From Consotaella aegiceratis (GTDB lineage Bacteria > Pseudomonadota > Alphaproteobacteria > Rhizobiales > Rhizobiaceae): 64,000 bases of DNA. The notes under the pieces were generated by a model. It was given only the letters and a program-made list of their open reading frames with translations, ran no database searches and was not told the origin of the DNA. The DNA is taken from contig NZ_JAZHFT010000022.1 of the NCBI RefSeq assembly GCF_036541425.1, positions 1 through 64,000 of the forward strand, in the 5' to 3' direction. Shown here one piece after another: positions 41,823-50,679 of the stretch; the stretch's first letter is position 1, and each line of letters begins with the position of its first letter. Made by a program: the position numbers and the translations under genes.

Positions 41823-42748
41823 TGTTCCGGATTGGCTTCCAACAGCGCACTCACTTCGTCGAGCGTCGGCGCGGCATCCGAGGCGCCGCGCTTGGTGGTC
41901 GCCAGAGCGCCACAGGCCGAGGCGAAGCGCACGGCGTCCTCCAGGCGGTCGCCGCGCGCCAGCGCGACGGCAAGGCCGCCATTGAAGCAGTCGCCCGCCG
42001 CCACCGTATCGATCGGCGTTACCGGGAAGGTGGGAACGTGGCCCTCGCCGTCGGCCGAGCGCCAATAGACGCCGCCGGCGCCCATCTTGACGACCGCCAT
42101 GGCAAGGCCGCGCTCGATCATGGCGGCAGCGGCGCGCGCCGCCGACGGTGGGTCGACCGGCCGGATGCCGACCAGGGCTTCGGTCTCGGATTCGTTCGGC
42201 GTCATGGCATGGACGGTGCGCCATACGTCGTCGGGAAAGGTCGCCTCCGGTGCCGGGGCCGGGTCGAGGACCACGATGCCCCCCGCGGCGCGCACCCGTT
42301 CGGCCGCCTGCAAGGCCGGCGCCAGCGGGACCTCCAGTTGCAGAAGCAGGACCTGGGCACCGGCAAGCACGGTGTCCAGCCGCTTCACGTCGGTCTCGTC
42401 GACCGCCATGTTGGCGCCGCCGACCACGGTGATGCAGTTCTCGGCCTTGGCGTCGACACCGATCGCCGCGATCCCCGTCGGATTGGCGGGATCAGCCATC
42501 AGGTGGTCCAGCCCTACGACGAAGGCCGTCAGGCGTTCGCGCGCCAGCGTGCCGAAGGTATCGACGCCGGTGCGGCCGGCGAGAGCCACCTCGGCGCCGA
42601 GCCGAGCGACCGCCACGGCCTGATTGGCACCCTTGCCGCCCAGGCTGACCGCGTAGCTGTCGCCATGCACCGTTTCGCCCGGGCGCGGCAGGCGCGGCGC
42701 ATAGGCTGTGATGTCGACATTGATGCTGCCGAAGACGACGATGGTCAC
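41819..42748 (-). CDS. rbsK: Ribokinase (PfkB family)
   Basis: A 309-residue sugar kinase of the PfkB family, most like ribokinase, which phosphorylates D-ribose to ribose 5-phosphate. It shows FGSINVDITAYAPRLPRPGE, SLGGKGANQAVAVARLGA (the GG-KGAN substrate motif, ~35-52) and the catalytic VAAGDCFNGGLAVALARG (~251-268), where most members have GAGD. No ribose transporter is adjacent, but a second small-molecule kinase lies upstream. Other pentose or nucleoside substrates are possible. Confidence 0.85.
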   Translation of the reverse strand: MTIVVFGSINVDITAYAPRLPRPGETVHGDSYAVSLGGKGANQAVAVARLGAEVALAGRTGVDTFGTLARERLTAFVVGLDHLMADPANPTGIAAIGVDAKAENCITVVGGANMAVDETDVKRLDTVLAGAQVLLLQLEVPLAPALQAAERVRAAGGIVVLDPAPAPEATFPDDVWRTVHAMTPNESETEALVGIRPVDPPSAARAAAAMIERGLAMAVVKMGAGGVYWRSADGEGHVPTFPVTPIDTVAAGDCFNGGLAVALARGDRLEDAVRFASACGALATTKRGASDAAPTLDEVSALLEANPEH

Positions 42749-42887
42749 GGGCTCCCCCTCATGGCTGGTCGAAATCCGGTGCTTCTCGCCGGCACGAACC
42801 GCCTGTCTCTATGCGCAAGTGCCGCAGAAACGTCCAGACGGAACGGGCCGAAAGCCGATGGCCCCGACCGATGGCCGCACACTGCGG

Positions 42888-43523
42888 CTACCGCTCGCCC
42901 ACGGTATAGTCCGCCGGAACGCTGTGGCCCTGCACCAGGCGAACATTGGGCATGTCGTTGCCTTCCATCTTGTCGCGCAGGGCGTCCGGGCCATAGCCGA
43001 AGCCGAGCCAGCGCTGCGTCAGCCGCGCCTCGAGCACGGGTTCCGGCACGTCGAGCATCACGGTCATGGCGAAAAAGCGCCGCAGCGGCGCCCAGGCGGG
43101 ATCGTCCAGCAACAGATAGTTGCCCTCGACGACGACGATGCGCACGCCGGCCCGAATGATCCGTGCGCCGGCCCGCGCGATTTCGATCTCGCGATCGAAC
43201 ACCGGCACGGCCACGTCGCGGCCGTCGTTGCGATGCAGGCGCTCGAGCGTCGCCGCCAGCCCGTCCACGTCGAAGGTGTGGGGCGCGCCCTTGCGCGCCC
43301 GTTCACCCGCCGCCTCCAGCACCCGGTCGTCGTAGTGGAAACCGTCCATCGCCAGGATCTCGGCGAGCTGCGCCCGGCGTTCGTTGAGACGATCGCGCAG
43401 CCATTCGGCGAGCGTGCTCTTGCCGCTGCCCGGCGGCCCGGCGATGGCCACCAGTAGGCGCTGGGCGGTGCCGGCCCTGCGGTCCAGTTCGTCGACCAGT
43501 TCGTGGCGATCCAGCGCTGTCAT
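42888..43523 (-). CDS. P-loop nucleoside/nucleotide kinase family protein
   Basis: A 211-residue kinase of the uridine kinase/pantothenate kinase-like P-loop family. Walker A is IAGPPGSGKSTLAEW (~27-41); MDGFHYDD (~59) and VVEGNYLLLDDPAW (~132) are family marks that position substrate and magnesium. The same family includes proteins of fructose transport loci (FrcK). It lies upstream of the ribokinase gene on the same strand, 139 nt away, so both may serve sugar or nucleoside salvage. The substrate is unknown. Confidence 0.82.
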   Translation of the reverse strand: MTALDRHELVDELDRRAGTAQRLLVAIAGPPGSGKSTLAEWLRDRLNERRAQLAEILAMDGFHYDDRVLEAAGERARKGAPHTFDVDGLAATLERLHRNDGRDVAVPVFDREIEIARAGARIIRAGVRIVVVEGNYLLLDDPAWAPLRRFFAMTVMLDVPEPVLEARLTQRWLGFGYGPDALRDKMEGNDMPNVRLVQGHSVPADYTVGER

Positions 43524-43554
43524 GCCTCTTCCCCACCGGCTGCCGCCGGGCGCT

Positions 43555-44256
43555 TCATTCCGCGGCGTCCGCCAGGGCGACGAGCCCGTTCGGATCGCAG
43601 ACGACGATCTTTTTGCGGCCGCTCGATACCAGCCCCCTCGCCTCCCATGCAGTCAGGATCCGGCTGACGGTGTGCAGCGTCGTGCCCGTCATCTCGGCGA
43701 CGTCCTGGCGGGTGATCGGAAAATCGATGAGGACGCCGTCGTCCGTCGGCTTGCCCGCCTGCTTGACGAGACGCAGAAGCGCATGGGCGACACGGCGCTC
43801 CACCTCCTCGGTCGAAAGCTCGCGAATGCGCGCATGGGCGTCCTGCAAGCGCTGGCCGACCGTGGCCAGCGTATTGACGGCGAGTGCCGGACAGCGGGCG
43901 ACGAGGAAATCCCACTGGTTCATCGGCCATGCCAAGGTCAGGCTCTCGGCCACCGCCGTCGCCGTGCCGGGATATTCGGTCTGCCCGATCGCCCGCGCGA
44001 TCCCATAGATTTCTCCCGGATTCACGTGGCGGACCACCACCTGCTGGCCGTCCGGCGTGGTCTGGACGACCTTCAGATGGCCGTTGAGCAGCGCGAAGAA
44101 TTCGGCCGCGCGGTCGCCCTGGTTGAACACCGTTGTGCCGGACGGCAGACGCCGCACCGATGCAAGCGCCAGGATGGCGTCGAGATTCTCGTCCGGCAGC
44201 GAGTGAAAGACGGCGAGATCCTTGACGAGAGAGCGATCCAGCTTGCCGGGCTTCAT
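43555..44256 (-). CDS. Crp/Fnr-family transcriptional regulator (Dnr/NnrR-like)
   Basis: A 233-residue regulator with an N-terminal cyclic-nucleotide-binding-like fold (~15-130) and a C-terminal Crp-type helix-turn-helix (~160-225, FPITRQDVAEMTGTTLHTVSRILTAWE). It lacks the N-terminal cysteines of oxygen-sensing Fnr, which fits the NO-responsive Dnr/NnrR groups. It diverges from nnrS and shares with it a TTTG-N8-CAAA box, so it probably controls nnrS in response to nitric oxide. The ATG at 44256 is the family start; the frame runs open far upstream but only as an artefact of GC-rich DNA. Confidence 0.85.
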   Translation of the reverse strand: MKPGKLDRSLVKDLAVFHSLPDENLDAILALASVRRLPSGTTVFNQGDRAAEFFALLNGHLKVVQTTPDGQQVVVRHVNPGEIYGIARAIGQTEYPGTATAVAESLTLAWPMNQWDFLVARCPALAVNTLATVGQRLQDAHARIRELSTEEVERRVAHALLRLVKQAGKPTDDGVLIDFPITRQDVAEMTGTTLHTVSRILTAWEARGLVSSGRKKIVVCDPNGLVALADAAE

Positions 44257-44350
44257 GTCATCTCCACGCTTGGCGGGGTCGGACGAAGGCCGATCCGCCG
44301 GGCGAGCGATCGCGGCGAAACGGCCATCCATTCTGGAGTGGTTCATCGCA

Positions 44351-44368
44351 CTTTGTCGCCGAACAAAG
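44351..44368. promoter_or_regulatory. NnrR/Dnr/Fnr-type box upstream of nnrS
   Basis: CTTTGT-CGCCGA-ACAAAG is a perfect 6+6+6 dyad and contains the TTG-N8-CAA pattern recognised by the NnrR/Dnr/Fnr branch. It lies 32 nt before the nnrS start codon and 94 nt upstream of the divergent regulator gene. Confidence 0.7.
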
Positions 44369-44400
44369 AAGCCCTTTGGCCGTCGCATCAGCATCGCGCG

Positions 44401-45588
44401 ATGACCAAGACCACGCCCCCCGCCCGCTTCGATTGGCCTTTCTGGCTTTCCTACGGCTTTCGTCCGTTCTTCCTTCTCGGCGCCCTGGCGATGGCCTTGC
44501 CGGTGCTGATCTGGCTTTTCGTCATCACCGGCCTGGAGCTGCCGACCGCGTTCGTCCCGCGCGACTGGCACGTCCATACGATGCTGTTCGGTGCGCTTCC
44601 GGCGATCGCCGCCGGTTTCACGCTGACGGCGGTGAGCAACTGGACCGGGCGCAGGCCCGTCTCGGGCGGCCTGCTTCTGACCCTGGTTCTGATCTGGCTG
44701 GCGGGTCGGATCGCGACCTCGGTATCGGCCTGGATCGGACTTGGTCCGGCGGCGGTGGTCGACCTGCTTTTCCTGCCGGCGCTGGCCCTGGTTCTTGGAC
44801 GCGAGGTCGTGGCCGCCGGCAATTTTCGAAACTTGCGCGTCGTCGCCCTGATCGGCCTGATCGCGCTCGCCGATCTCGGCTTTCACCTGGAAGTCGCAGC
44901 GACCGGCGTCGCCGATGTCAGCATCCGGGCCGGCATCGCTCTCATCCTCGTGCTGGTCATGCTGATCGGCGGACGAATCATCCCGGCTTTCACGCGCAAC
45001 TGGCTGAAGGCGCGCGGAGCCACGCACTTTCCGGCACCGTTTTCGACCGTCGATGCCGCAAGCATGATCGTCTCCATCCTGGCCCTGGCTCTCTGGACCG
45101 CCCCGCCAGGCTCGGCGATCAGCGCCGCCGTCCTGCTCGCCGCCGGCGTATCGAACGCCGCACGCTTGGCGCGCTGGCGCGGTTGGGCGACCCGGGCCGA
45201 ACCACTGCTCATGGTGCTTCACGGCGCCTATGCCACCGTTCCGCTCGGTTTCGTCGCCGTCGGCGCCGCGATCCTTGCTCCCGCGATCGTCGAACCCGCG
45301 GCAGCGCTGCATCTTTGGACGGCCGGCACCTTCGGTCTGATGACGCTCGCCGTCATGGCACGGGCGAGCCGCGGCCATTCCGGCCGGCCGCTGACGGCCG
45401 GCGCCTTCGAGGTGGTGCTGTTCGTCCTGGTGCTGGTGGCGACCGTCGCCCGGGTCGCTGCGCCTTACGCCGGCGGCCTCTATCTCCACGTCATCGATAT
45501 CGCGGGTCTCGCCTGGACCGCCGCCTTTCTGGGATTTGCCGGGGGCTATGCGAAGCTGCTGCTCCGCCCGTCCCGAAATCCGCGATGA
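44401..45588 (+). CDS. nnrS: NnrS family membrane protein
   Basis: A 395-residue polytopic membrane protein of the NnrS family, a heme- and copper-containing protein linked to nitric oxide tolerance and denitrification. About twelve helices can be drawn. The conserved N-terminal WPFWLSYGFRPFFLLGALAM and DWHVHTMLFGALPAIAAGFTL carry the family histidines, and GGRIIPAFTRNW is typical. No nitrite or nitric oxide reductase gene is in the window. The NnrR/Dnr-type box upstream and the divergent Crp/Fnr gene support NO-dependent control. Confidence 0.93.
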   Translation: MTKTTPPARFDWPFWLSYGFRPFFLLGALAMALPVLIWLFVITGLELPTAFVPRDWHVHTMLFGALPAIAAGFTLTAVSNWTGRRPVSGGLLLTLVLIWLAGRIATSVSAWIGLGPAAVVDLLFLPALALVLGREVVAAGNFRNLRVVALIGLIALADLGFHLEVAATGVADVSIRAGIALILVLVMLIGGRIIPAFTRNWLKARGATHFPAPFSTVDAASMIVSILALALWTAPPGSAISAAVLLAAGVSNAARLARWRGWATRAEPLLMVLHGAYATVPLGFVAVGAAILAPAIVEPAAALHLWTAGTFGLMTLAVMARASRGHSGRPLTAGAFEVVLFVLVLVATVARVAAPYAGGLYLHVIDIAGLAWTAAFLGFAGGYAKLLLRPSRNPR

Positions 45589-45644
45589 ATGGCGCCCGTC
45601 GTCGGGCTCTTTGCCAACATGTCCAGCTGAAAAATTGTAACCCT

Positions 45645-45682
45645 TACTTATTAACACGCATAAGAACAATACTTAATAAGTA
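45645..45682. repeat. 10-bp perfect inverted repeat upstream of the chemoreceptor gene
   Basis: TACTTATTAA (45645-45654) and TTAATAAGTA (45673-45682) are separated by 18 nt in an AT-rich island between nnrS and the chemoreceptor gene. They could be an operator pair or a weak bidirectional terminator. The first arm lies 57 nt after the nnrS stop and the second about 160 nt before the chemoreceptor start. Confidence 0.55.
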
Positions 45683-45841
45683 CTGATATCCAATTGGCCC
45701 GGATTAAATGTAGTTTTACGACTTGGCGTTTAAGCAGGAGGAGGTTTGGTGGAAACACCTTCTCAAGTTGATATTTAATCCGGAATTCAACTTGCAGTCA
45801 GATCAGCCGGATGTCGTGCCCGTTCCAGAGTGAGGACACCC

Positions 45842-47533
45842 ATGTCGCTCGGCTTCCTGAAAAGCAATCACACGTCGCATAAGCTTCATGCGCTGTGCGC
45901 CCTGCGTACCAACGTGATGATTGCCGACCACGATCTGCGCATCATCTATCTCAACCCGACGCTGCAGACCTTGCTCAAGGACGCCGAGCACGAGCTGAAA
46001 AAAGAGCTTCCCAACTTCAGCGTCGCGACGCTGGTCGGCAGCAATATCGACGTCTTTCACAAGAACCCGAGCCATCAGCGCGGCATGCTGGCCGCGCTGC
46101 AAACGCCTCACAACGCGACGATCAAGGTCGGCAGTTGGACCTTCGATCTGGTGGTCACGCCGTTGCGGGAGGGGTCACGCACTCTCGGCTTCGTGGTGGA
46201 ATGGGCCGATGCGAAGGAACGCCTGCTCAATCAGGACTACACCGGCCAGATCGAGGCGGTGGGCCGTTCCCAGGCCGTGATCGAATTCAAGATCGACGGC
46301 ACGATCGTCCATGCCAACGAAAATTTCCTCAAGACCCTGGGCTATCAACTTTCCGAGATCGTCGGAAAGCATCACAGCATGTTCGTCGAGCCAGCGCACC
46401 GGGACAGCGCCGACTACAGGACATTCTGGGAGGAGCTCAGGGCCGGCCGCTACCAGTCCAGCGAATACAAGCGCATCGGCAAGGGCGGCCGCGAAGTCTG
46501 GATCCAGGGCTCCTACAACCCGATCCTCGACAGCCATGGCACGGTAATGAAGGTGGTGAAATACGCGACCGACGTCACCGAGCGCGTGGCCGCCGTCACG
46601 GAAGTGGGTGAGGCCCTGAGCGATCTGGCTCAAGGGCACCTGGAACGCCGCATCGGCCACAGCCTGCCGCCCGAGCTCGATCAGTTGCGCGTCGATTTCA
46701 ACAAGGCACTCGACACGTTGGAAGACGCCATGCGGCAGGTGAAGCACGCCTCCGGCACCATCGGCGAAGGCATGAACGAGATCGGCACGGCTGCATCGGA
46801 CCTGTCCGAGCGGACCGAGCAGCAGGCCGCCAATCTGGAACAGACCGTTGCCGCCCTGTCCGAAGTCTCGCGCGGCATCAACGGCACGGCGGCGGAAGCG
46901 ACCAAGGCCAAAAACACGGCGACGACAGCGCTCCAGAACGCCGAGAAGGGCGGTGCCATCGTCTCCGAGGCGACCATCGCGATGAACAGGATCGAGGACT
47001 CGTCGCACAAGATCGGCACGATCATCGGCGTGATCGACGAAATCGCCTTCCAGACCAATCTCCTCGCCCTGAACGCCGGCGTCGAGGCGGCCCGCGCCGG
47101 CGAAGCCGGCAAGGGTTTTGCCGTCGTCGCGCAGGAAGTGCGCGCGCTGGCCCAGCGCTCGGCCGAAGCCGCCAAGGAGATCAAGGCATTGATCTCGACC
47201 TCGAACGAGGAGGTCGGACACGGCGTCGAACTGGTGGCGGCGTCGGGCAAGAGCCTGGAGGAGATCGTCGAGCAGGTCCGCGCCATGAGCCGCGTGGTCA
47301 GCGAGATCGCCCAGAATGCCAGCGAACAGGCGACCACGCTGAAGGAGGTCTCGACAGCCGCCGATCAGATGGACAAGGTCACCCAGCAGAACGCGGCGAT
47401 GGTCGAGGAAACGACGGCGGCGGCACAGAACCTGATGTCGGAAACTCGCCAACTGGCGGACCTGATGCGGCGGTTCAGCACCAGCGGCGGTGCCGCACCC
47501 GCGCCTCGTGTCGTCGCCAGGAAATCAGCGTAA
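45842..47533 (+). CDS. Soluble methyl-accepting chemotaxis protein with two PAS domains
   Basis: A 563-residue chemoreceptor with no membrane segment. Two PAS domains (~18-125 and ~132-245) are followed by a HAMP-like linker (~250-300) and the signalling coiled coil (~300-545), whose hairpin tip reads FQTNLLALNAGVEAARAGEA. Methylation helices flank the tip. The C-terminus lacks the pentapeptide for CheR docking. Cytosolic PAS receptors usually sense redox, oxygen or light through a bound cofactor. GAGG lies 9 nt before the ATG at 45842; a GTG at 45830 is the alternative. Its position after nnrS hints at energy or NO taxis, but no other chemotaxis gene is here. Confidence 0.92.
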   Translation: MSLGFLKSNHTSHKLHALCALRTNVMIADHDLRIIYLNPTLQTLLKDAEHELKKELPNFSVATLVGSNIDVFHKNPSHQRGMLAALQTPHNATIKVGSWTFDLVVTPLREGSRTLGFVVEWADAKERLLNQDYTGQIEAVGRSQAVIEFKIDGTIVHANENFLKTLGYQLSEIVGKHHSMFVEPAHRDSADYRTFWEELRAGRYQSSEYKRIGKGGREVWIQGSYNPILDSHGTVMKVVKYATDVTERVAAVTEVGEALSDLAQGHLERRIGHSLPPELDQLRVDFNKALDTLEDAMRQVKHASGTIGEGMNEIGTAASDLSERTEQQAANLEQTVAALSEVSRGINGTAAEATKAKNTATTALQNAEKGGAIVSEATIAMNRIEDSSHKIGTIIGVIDEIAFQTNLLALNAGVEAARAGEAGKGFAVVAQEVRALAQRSAEAAKEIKALISTSNEEVGHGVELVAASGKSLEEIVEQVRAMSRVVSEIAQNASEQATTLKEVSTAADQMDKVTQQNAAMVEETTAAAQNLMSETRQLADLMRRFSTSGGAAPAPRVVARKSA

Positions 47534-47585
47534 GCGCTGTCTGGCGCGATCCGACGGCTCGCCCCGCCTCCCCCAGACGCAGACG

Positions 47586-47631
47586 GCCGACGAAAACGCC
47601 TTACGTTTTGGGCGCCTTCGTCGGCCTTTTT
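47586..47631 (+). terminator. Rho-independent terminator of the chemoreceptor gene
   Basis: A 9-bp stem (GCCGACGAA with TTCGTCGGC, 47586-47594 and 47617-47625) encloses a shorter inner pairing and is followed by C and five T residues, about 50 nt after the stop codon. Confidence 0.8.
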
Positions 47632-47994
47632 CCTGTCGGATCGAGATCTCCACATCTGATCGGACCGGCCCGATCGCGCATCGGTTGTCCGTTCCGTCGT
47701 CGACCGGCCGCCTCGAACGCCCGGCAACCGCCTGCCTCCAGCGGCCGACGCCTCCGGCCATGTCCCGATGAACTTCGGACTTTCAGACGGTTGGCGAGAA
47801 TAGCCTGGAACCAGGATGAACGAGGTGGCCGCATTCGGCCGCTTTGCCGGCTGCGCTCTCATCTGCATCATTCGGTTGCGTGCGTCATAAATAGACACGG
47901 CCTGCCCTCCTCCGCATATGGACAAAGTCTCGCGGCTCCTCCTAAGCTTCACCGGCAATCCCATTCCGCTGGGGAAATCGACAAGGAGAGGCGT
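47632..47994. other. Gene-free leader region before the BMP transporter operon
   Basis: About 363 nt separate the chemoreceptor terminator from the BMP gene. No coding sequence, riboswitch core or strong promoter was recognised. The ribosome binding site AAGGAG is at about 47982. Any regulator of the transporter would act here. Confidence 0.4.
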
Positions 47995-49026
47995 ATGGCA
48001 TCGGGGATCGAGAAGCTGGAGGCCCGCCGGGCCGGCACCTTTGGACGGCGCACTGTTCTGCAGCTGGCGGCTGCTGCGGTGTTTGCCGTTTCCGCGGCCT
48101 CGGGCGCCGTGGCGCAGGAGAAGATGAAGGTTGCGGCGATCTTCTCGACCCCGATCGAGGAACCCTGGGTCAACCAGATCCATGAGGCGATGCTGAAGGC
48201 GCAGGACGATCTCGACGTCGACTACAAGTGGGCGGAAAGCGTCTCCTCCTCCGATTATCCGCGCGTGATGCGCGAGTTCGCCCGCGACGGCTACCAGTTC
48301 ATCACCGGCGACGCCTTCGCCGCCGAGGACATCGCCCGGCGCGTGGCGCGCGAGTTTCCCGACGTCGCCTTCGTCATGGGCTCAGGACAGGGCCCGGCCG
48401 ACCCGAACTTCTCGGTCTTCGACAACTGGATCCACGAGCCGGCCTACCTGTCGGGCATGATCGCCGGCAAGATGACCAAGTCGAACATGATCGGCACGGT
48501 CGCGGCGATGGATATTCCCGAGGTCGCCCGCCTCACCAACGCCTTCTGCTCCGGCGCCAAGGAAGTGAACGCCGAGGTCAAATGCAAGGTCACCTTCATC
48601 GGCTCGTTCTTCGATCCGCCGAAGGCCAAGGAAGCCGCTCTGGCGCAGATCGATGCGGGCGTCGACGTGGTCTATGCCGAGCGCTTCGGCGTCATCGAGG
48701 CGGCGAAGGAGAAGGGCGTCTACGCCATCTCCAACATGTCGGACCAGTCTGAGCTCGCGCCCGACACGGTGATCACCGGCCCGGTCTGGGACATGACGCC
48801 GACCATCGAGACGGCGATCAAGCAGGTGAAGGCCGACGTCTACACCGCGCAGGACTACGGAACCTTCTCCTTCATGGCCAAGGGCGGCGCCACGCTCGCG
48901 CCCTTCCATGGCTGGGAAGAGAAGCTGCCGGCCGACGCCATGCAGATGGTGAAGGACAAGGAGGCGGCGATCATGGCCGGCGACTTCCGCGTGCCGGTCG
49001 ACGAATCGACGCCGGTTTCGGAGTAG
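47995..49026 (+). CDS. BMP family ABC transporter substrate-binding protein
   Basis: A 343-residue periplasmic binding protein of the basic membrane protein (BMP/Med) family, whose members bind nucleosides or nucleobases. The signal peptide has a twin-arginine-like GRRTVLQL before its hydrophobic core and a cleavage site after SGAVAQE (~42). The mature part shows KVAAIFSTPIEEPWVNQIHE, FVMGSGQGPADPN and TVITGPVWDMTPTIE. AAGGAG precedes the ATG at 47995. It heads an operon with one ATPase and two permeases of the same transporter class. Confidence 0.92.
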   Translation: MASGIEKLEARRAGTFGRRTVLQLAAAAVFAVSAASGAVAQEKMKVAAIFSTPIEEPWVNQIHEAMLKAQDDLDVDYKWAESVSSSDYPRVMREFARDGYQFITGDAFAAEDIARRVAREFPDVAFVMGSGQGPADPNFSVFDNWIHEPAYLSGMIAGKMTKSNMIGTVAAMDIPEVARLTNAFCSGAKEVNAEVKCKVTFIGSFFDPPKAKEAALAQIDAGVDVVYAERFGVIEAAKEKGVYAISNMSDQSELAPDTVITGPVWDMTPTIETAIKQVKADVYTAQDYGTFSFMAKGGATLAPFHGWEEKLPADAMQMVKDKEAAIMAGDFRVPVDESTPVSE

Positions 49027-49143
49027 GCCGGCAATCTCCAAGCTCACCCTTCGCAGCGGCCCCAGTGTCCGACCCGTTCTGCGAGGCCGCCTCACGGAAC
49101 GGGTTTGGTCGTGCCTCGGCAAGGGCGACAGTCCCATGACGCC

Positions 49144-50679
49144 ATGACATCATCCGCCCCATCCTCCACCGCGCCGCTCGTTTCGATGCGCGGCATCTCC
49201 AAGCGCTTCGGCCCCGTCCAGGCCGTCGCCGATGTCGATCTGACGCTCCGCGCCGGCGGCATCCTCGGGCTGCTGGGAGAGAACGGAGCGGGCAAGACCA
49301 CCTTGATGAACATCCTCTTCGGCACCTACGCGGCCGATGCGGGAACGATCGAGGTGGAAGGGCGACCGGTCGCCATCCGCAATTCGGCCGACGCGCTGAA
49401 CTACGGCATCGGCATGGTGCACCAGCACTTTCAGCTGGTGCCCCGCCACACCGTCCTGGAGAACCTGATCGTCGGAAAATCCGGCCCCGACGGCCGGCTG
49501 TCGCGGGCCGTGGCCACCGAGCGCCTGAAGCAGATCGGTGCCGACTATCATTTGACGCTCGACCCGAACCGGCTGGTCGGCGACCTTTCGGTCGGCGAAC
49601 AGCAGCGCGTCGAGATCGCCAAGTCGCTGGTGCGCGGCGCGCGCATCCTGGTGCTCGACGAGCCGACGGCGACGCTGACGCCGCGCGAGACGGACGGGCT
49701 GTTCCGTGCGCTGCGCTCGATGACGGCGCGCGGCATCGGCGTCATCTTCATCTCGCACAAGCTCGGCGAGGTCCTTGAAATCACCTCCGACATTCTCGTC
49801 ATGCGCCACGGCAGGGTCGTGGCGGAGCGACCGAACGACGGCGGCCTGTCGAAGCCCGAACTGGCGCGGCTGATGTGCGGGCGCGACTTGGCGCCGCCGG
49901 CAAAACCGGCCATCGCCCTCGGCGCGCCGCTGCTCTCGCTCGACCGTGTTTCGACCTCCGGCGAGGGCCATCTGGCGCTCCGCGATGTCTCGCTGACGCT
50001 TCGTGCCGGCGAGATCGTCGGCATCGCCGGCGTCTCGGGCAACGGCCAGCGCGAACTGGCCGACGTAGTGGCCGGCGTACTCGCGCCGACAAGCGGCACG
50101 GTCTCGGTCGACGGCGCGGTCGTGGAGCATCCTTCGCCCAAGCGGATGCAGGCCTCGAAGATCGGCCGAGTGCCGGAGGATCGGCTAACCACCGGCATGA
50201 TCGGGGCGATGCCGCTCGCCGAGTCGATGGCGCTGCCCTGGATCGACGCGGCGCCGTTCAGCCGGCGCGGCCTGCTCGACCGCGCCGCGATCCGCGATTT
50301 CGCCCGGCGACAGATCGACCGTTTCGATATCCGCACCTCCGGCCCGGAGGCGCGGACCGGCAACCTCTCCGGCGGCAATCTGCAGAAGGCGTTGCTCGCT
50401 CGCGAGATCGCCAACGACCCGCGCATCCTTCTGGCGGCTCAGCCGACGCGCGGCATCGATGTCGGCGCCACCGAATTCATTCACGGCCAGTTTCTCGATC
50501 TGCGCGCGCGAGGCGGCGGCGTGCTGCTGATCAGCGAGGACCTGGAGGAGCTGTTCGCCCTCTCCGACCGCATCGCGGTCATGTATGATGGGCGCATCCT
50601 GGCCGAGATGCCCATGGCCGAGGCGAGCGTCGAGCGCATCGGCCTGCTGATGGCGGGCGTCGAGGAGCAGGCCGCATGA
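49144..50679 (+). CDS. ABC transporter ATP-binding protein (two fused ATPase domains)
   Basis: A 511-residue double ATPase of the sugar/nucleoside (RbsA/YufO) type. The first half has Walker A GLLGENGAGKTTLM (~43-56), signature LSVGEQQRVEIAKSLVRGAR and Walker B VLDEPTATLTP. The second half has a degenerate Walker A GIAGVSGNGQRELADV, signature LSGGNLQKALLAREIA, and AQPTRGIDVGAT in place of the usual Walker B, typical of the class. It overlaps the first permease gene by 4 nt (ATGA). Confidence 0.92.
   Translation: MTSSAPSSTAPLVSMRGISKRFGPVQAVADVDLTLRAGGILGLLGENGAGKTTLMNILFGTYAADAGTIEVEGRPVAIRNSADALNYGIGMVHQHFQLVPRHTVLENLIVGKSGPDGRLSRAVATERLKQIGADYHLTLDPNRLVGDLSVGEQQRVEIAKSLVRGARILVLDEPTATLTPRETDGLFRALRSMTARGIGVIFISHKLGEVLEITSDILVMRHGRVVAERPNDGGLSKPELARLMCGRDLAPPAKPAIALGAPLLSLDRVSTSGEGHLALRDVSLTLRAGEIVGIAGVSGNGQRELADVVAGVLAPTSGTVSVDGAVVEHPSPKRMQASKIGRVPEDRLTTGMIGAMPLAESMALPWIDAAPFSRRGLLDRAAIRDFARRQIDRFDIRTSGPEARTGNLSGGNLQKALLAREIANDPRILLAAQPTRGIDVGATEFIHGQFLDLRARGGGVLLISEDLEELFALSDRIAVMYDGRILAEMPMAEASVERIGLLMAGVEEQAA

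Noticed and set aside
44257..45669. Long upstream extension of the Crp/Fnr reading frame
   Set aside because: It runs antisense to nnrS and has no resemblance to the family; the ATG at 44256 gives the normal regulator length.
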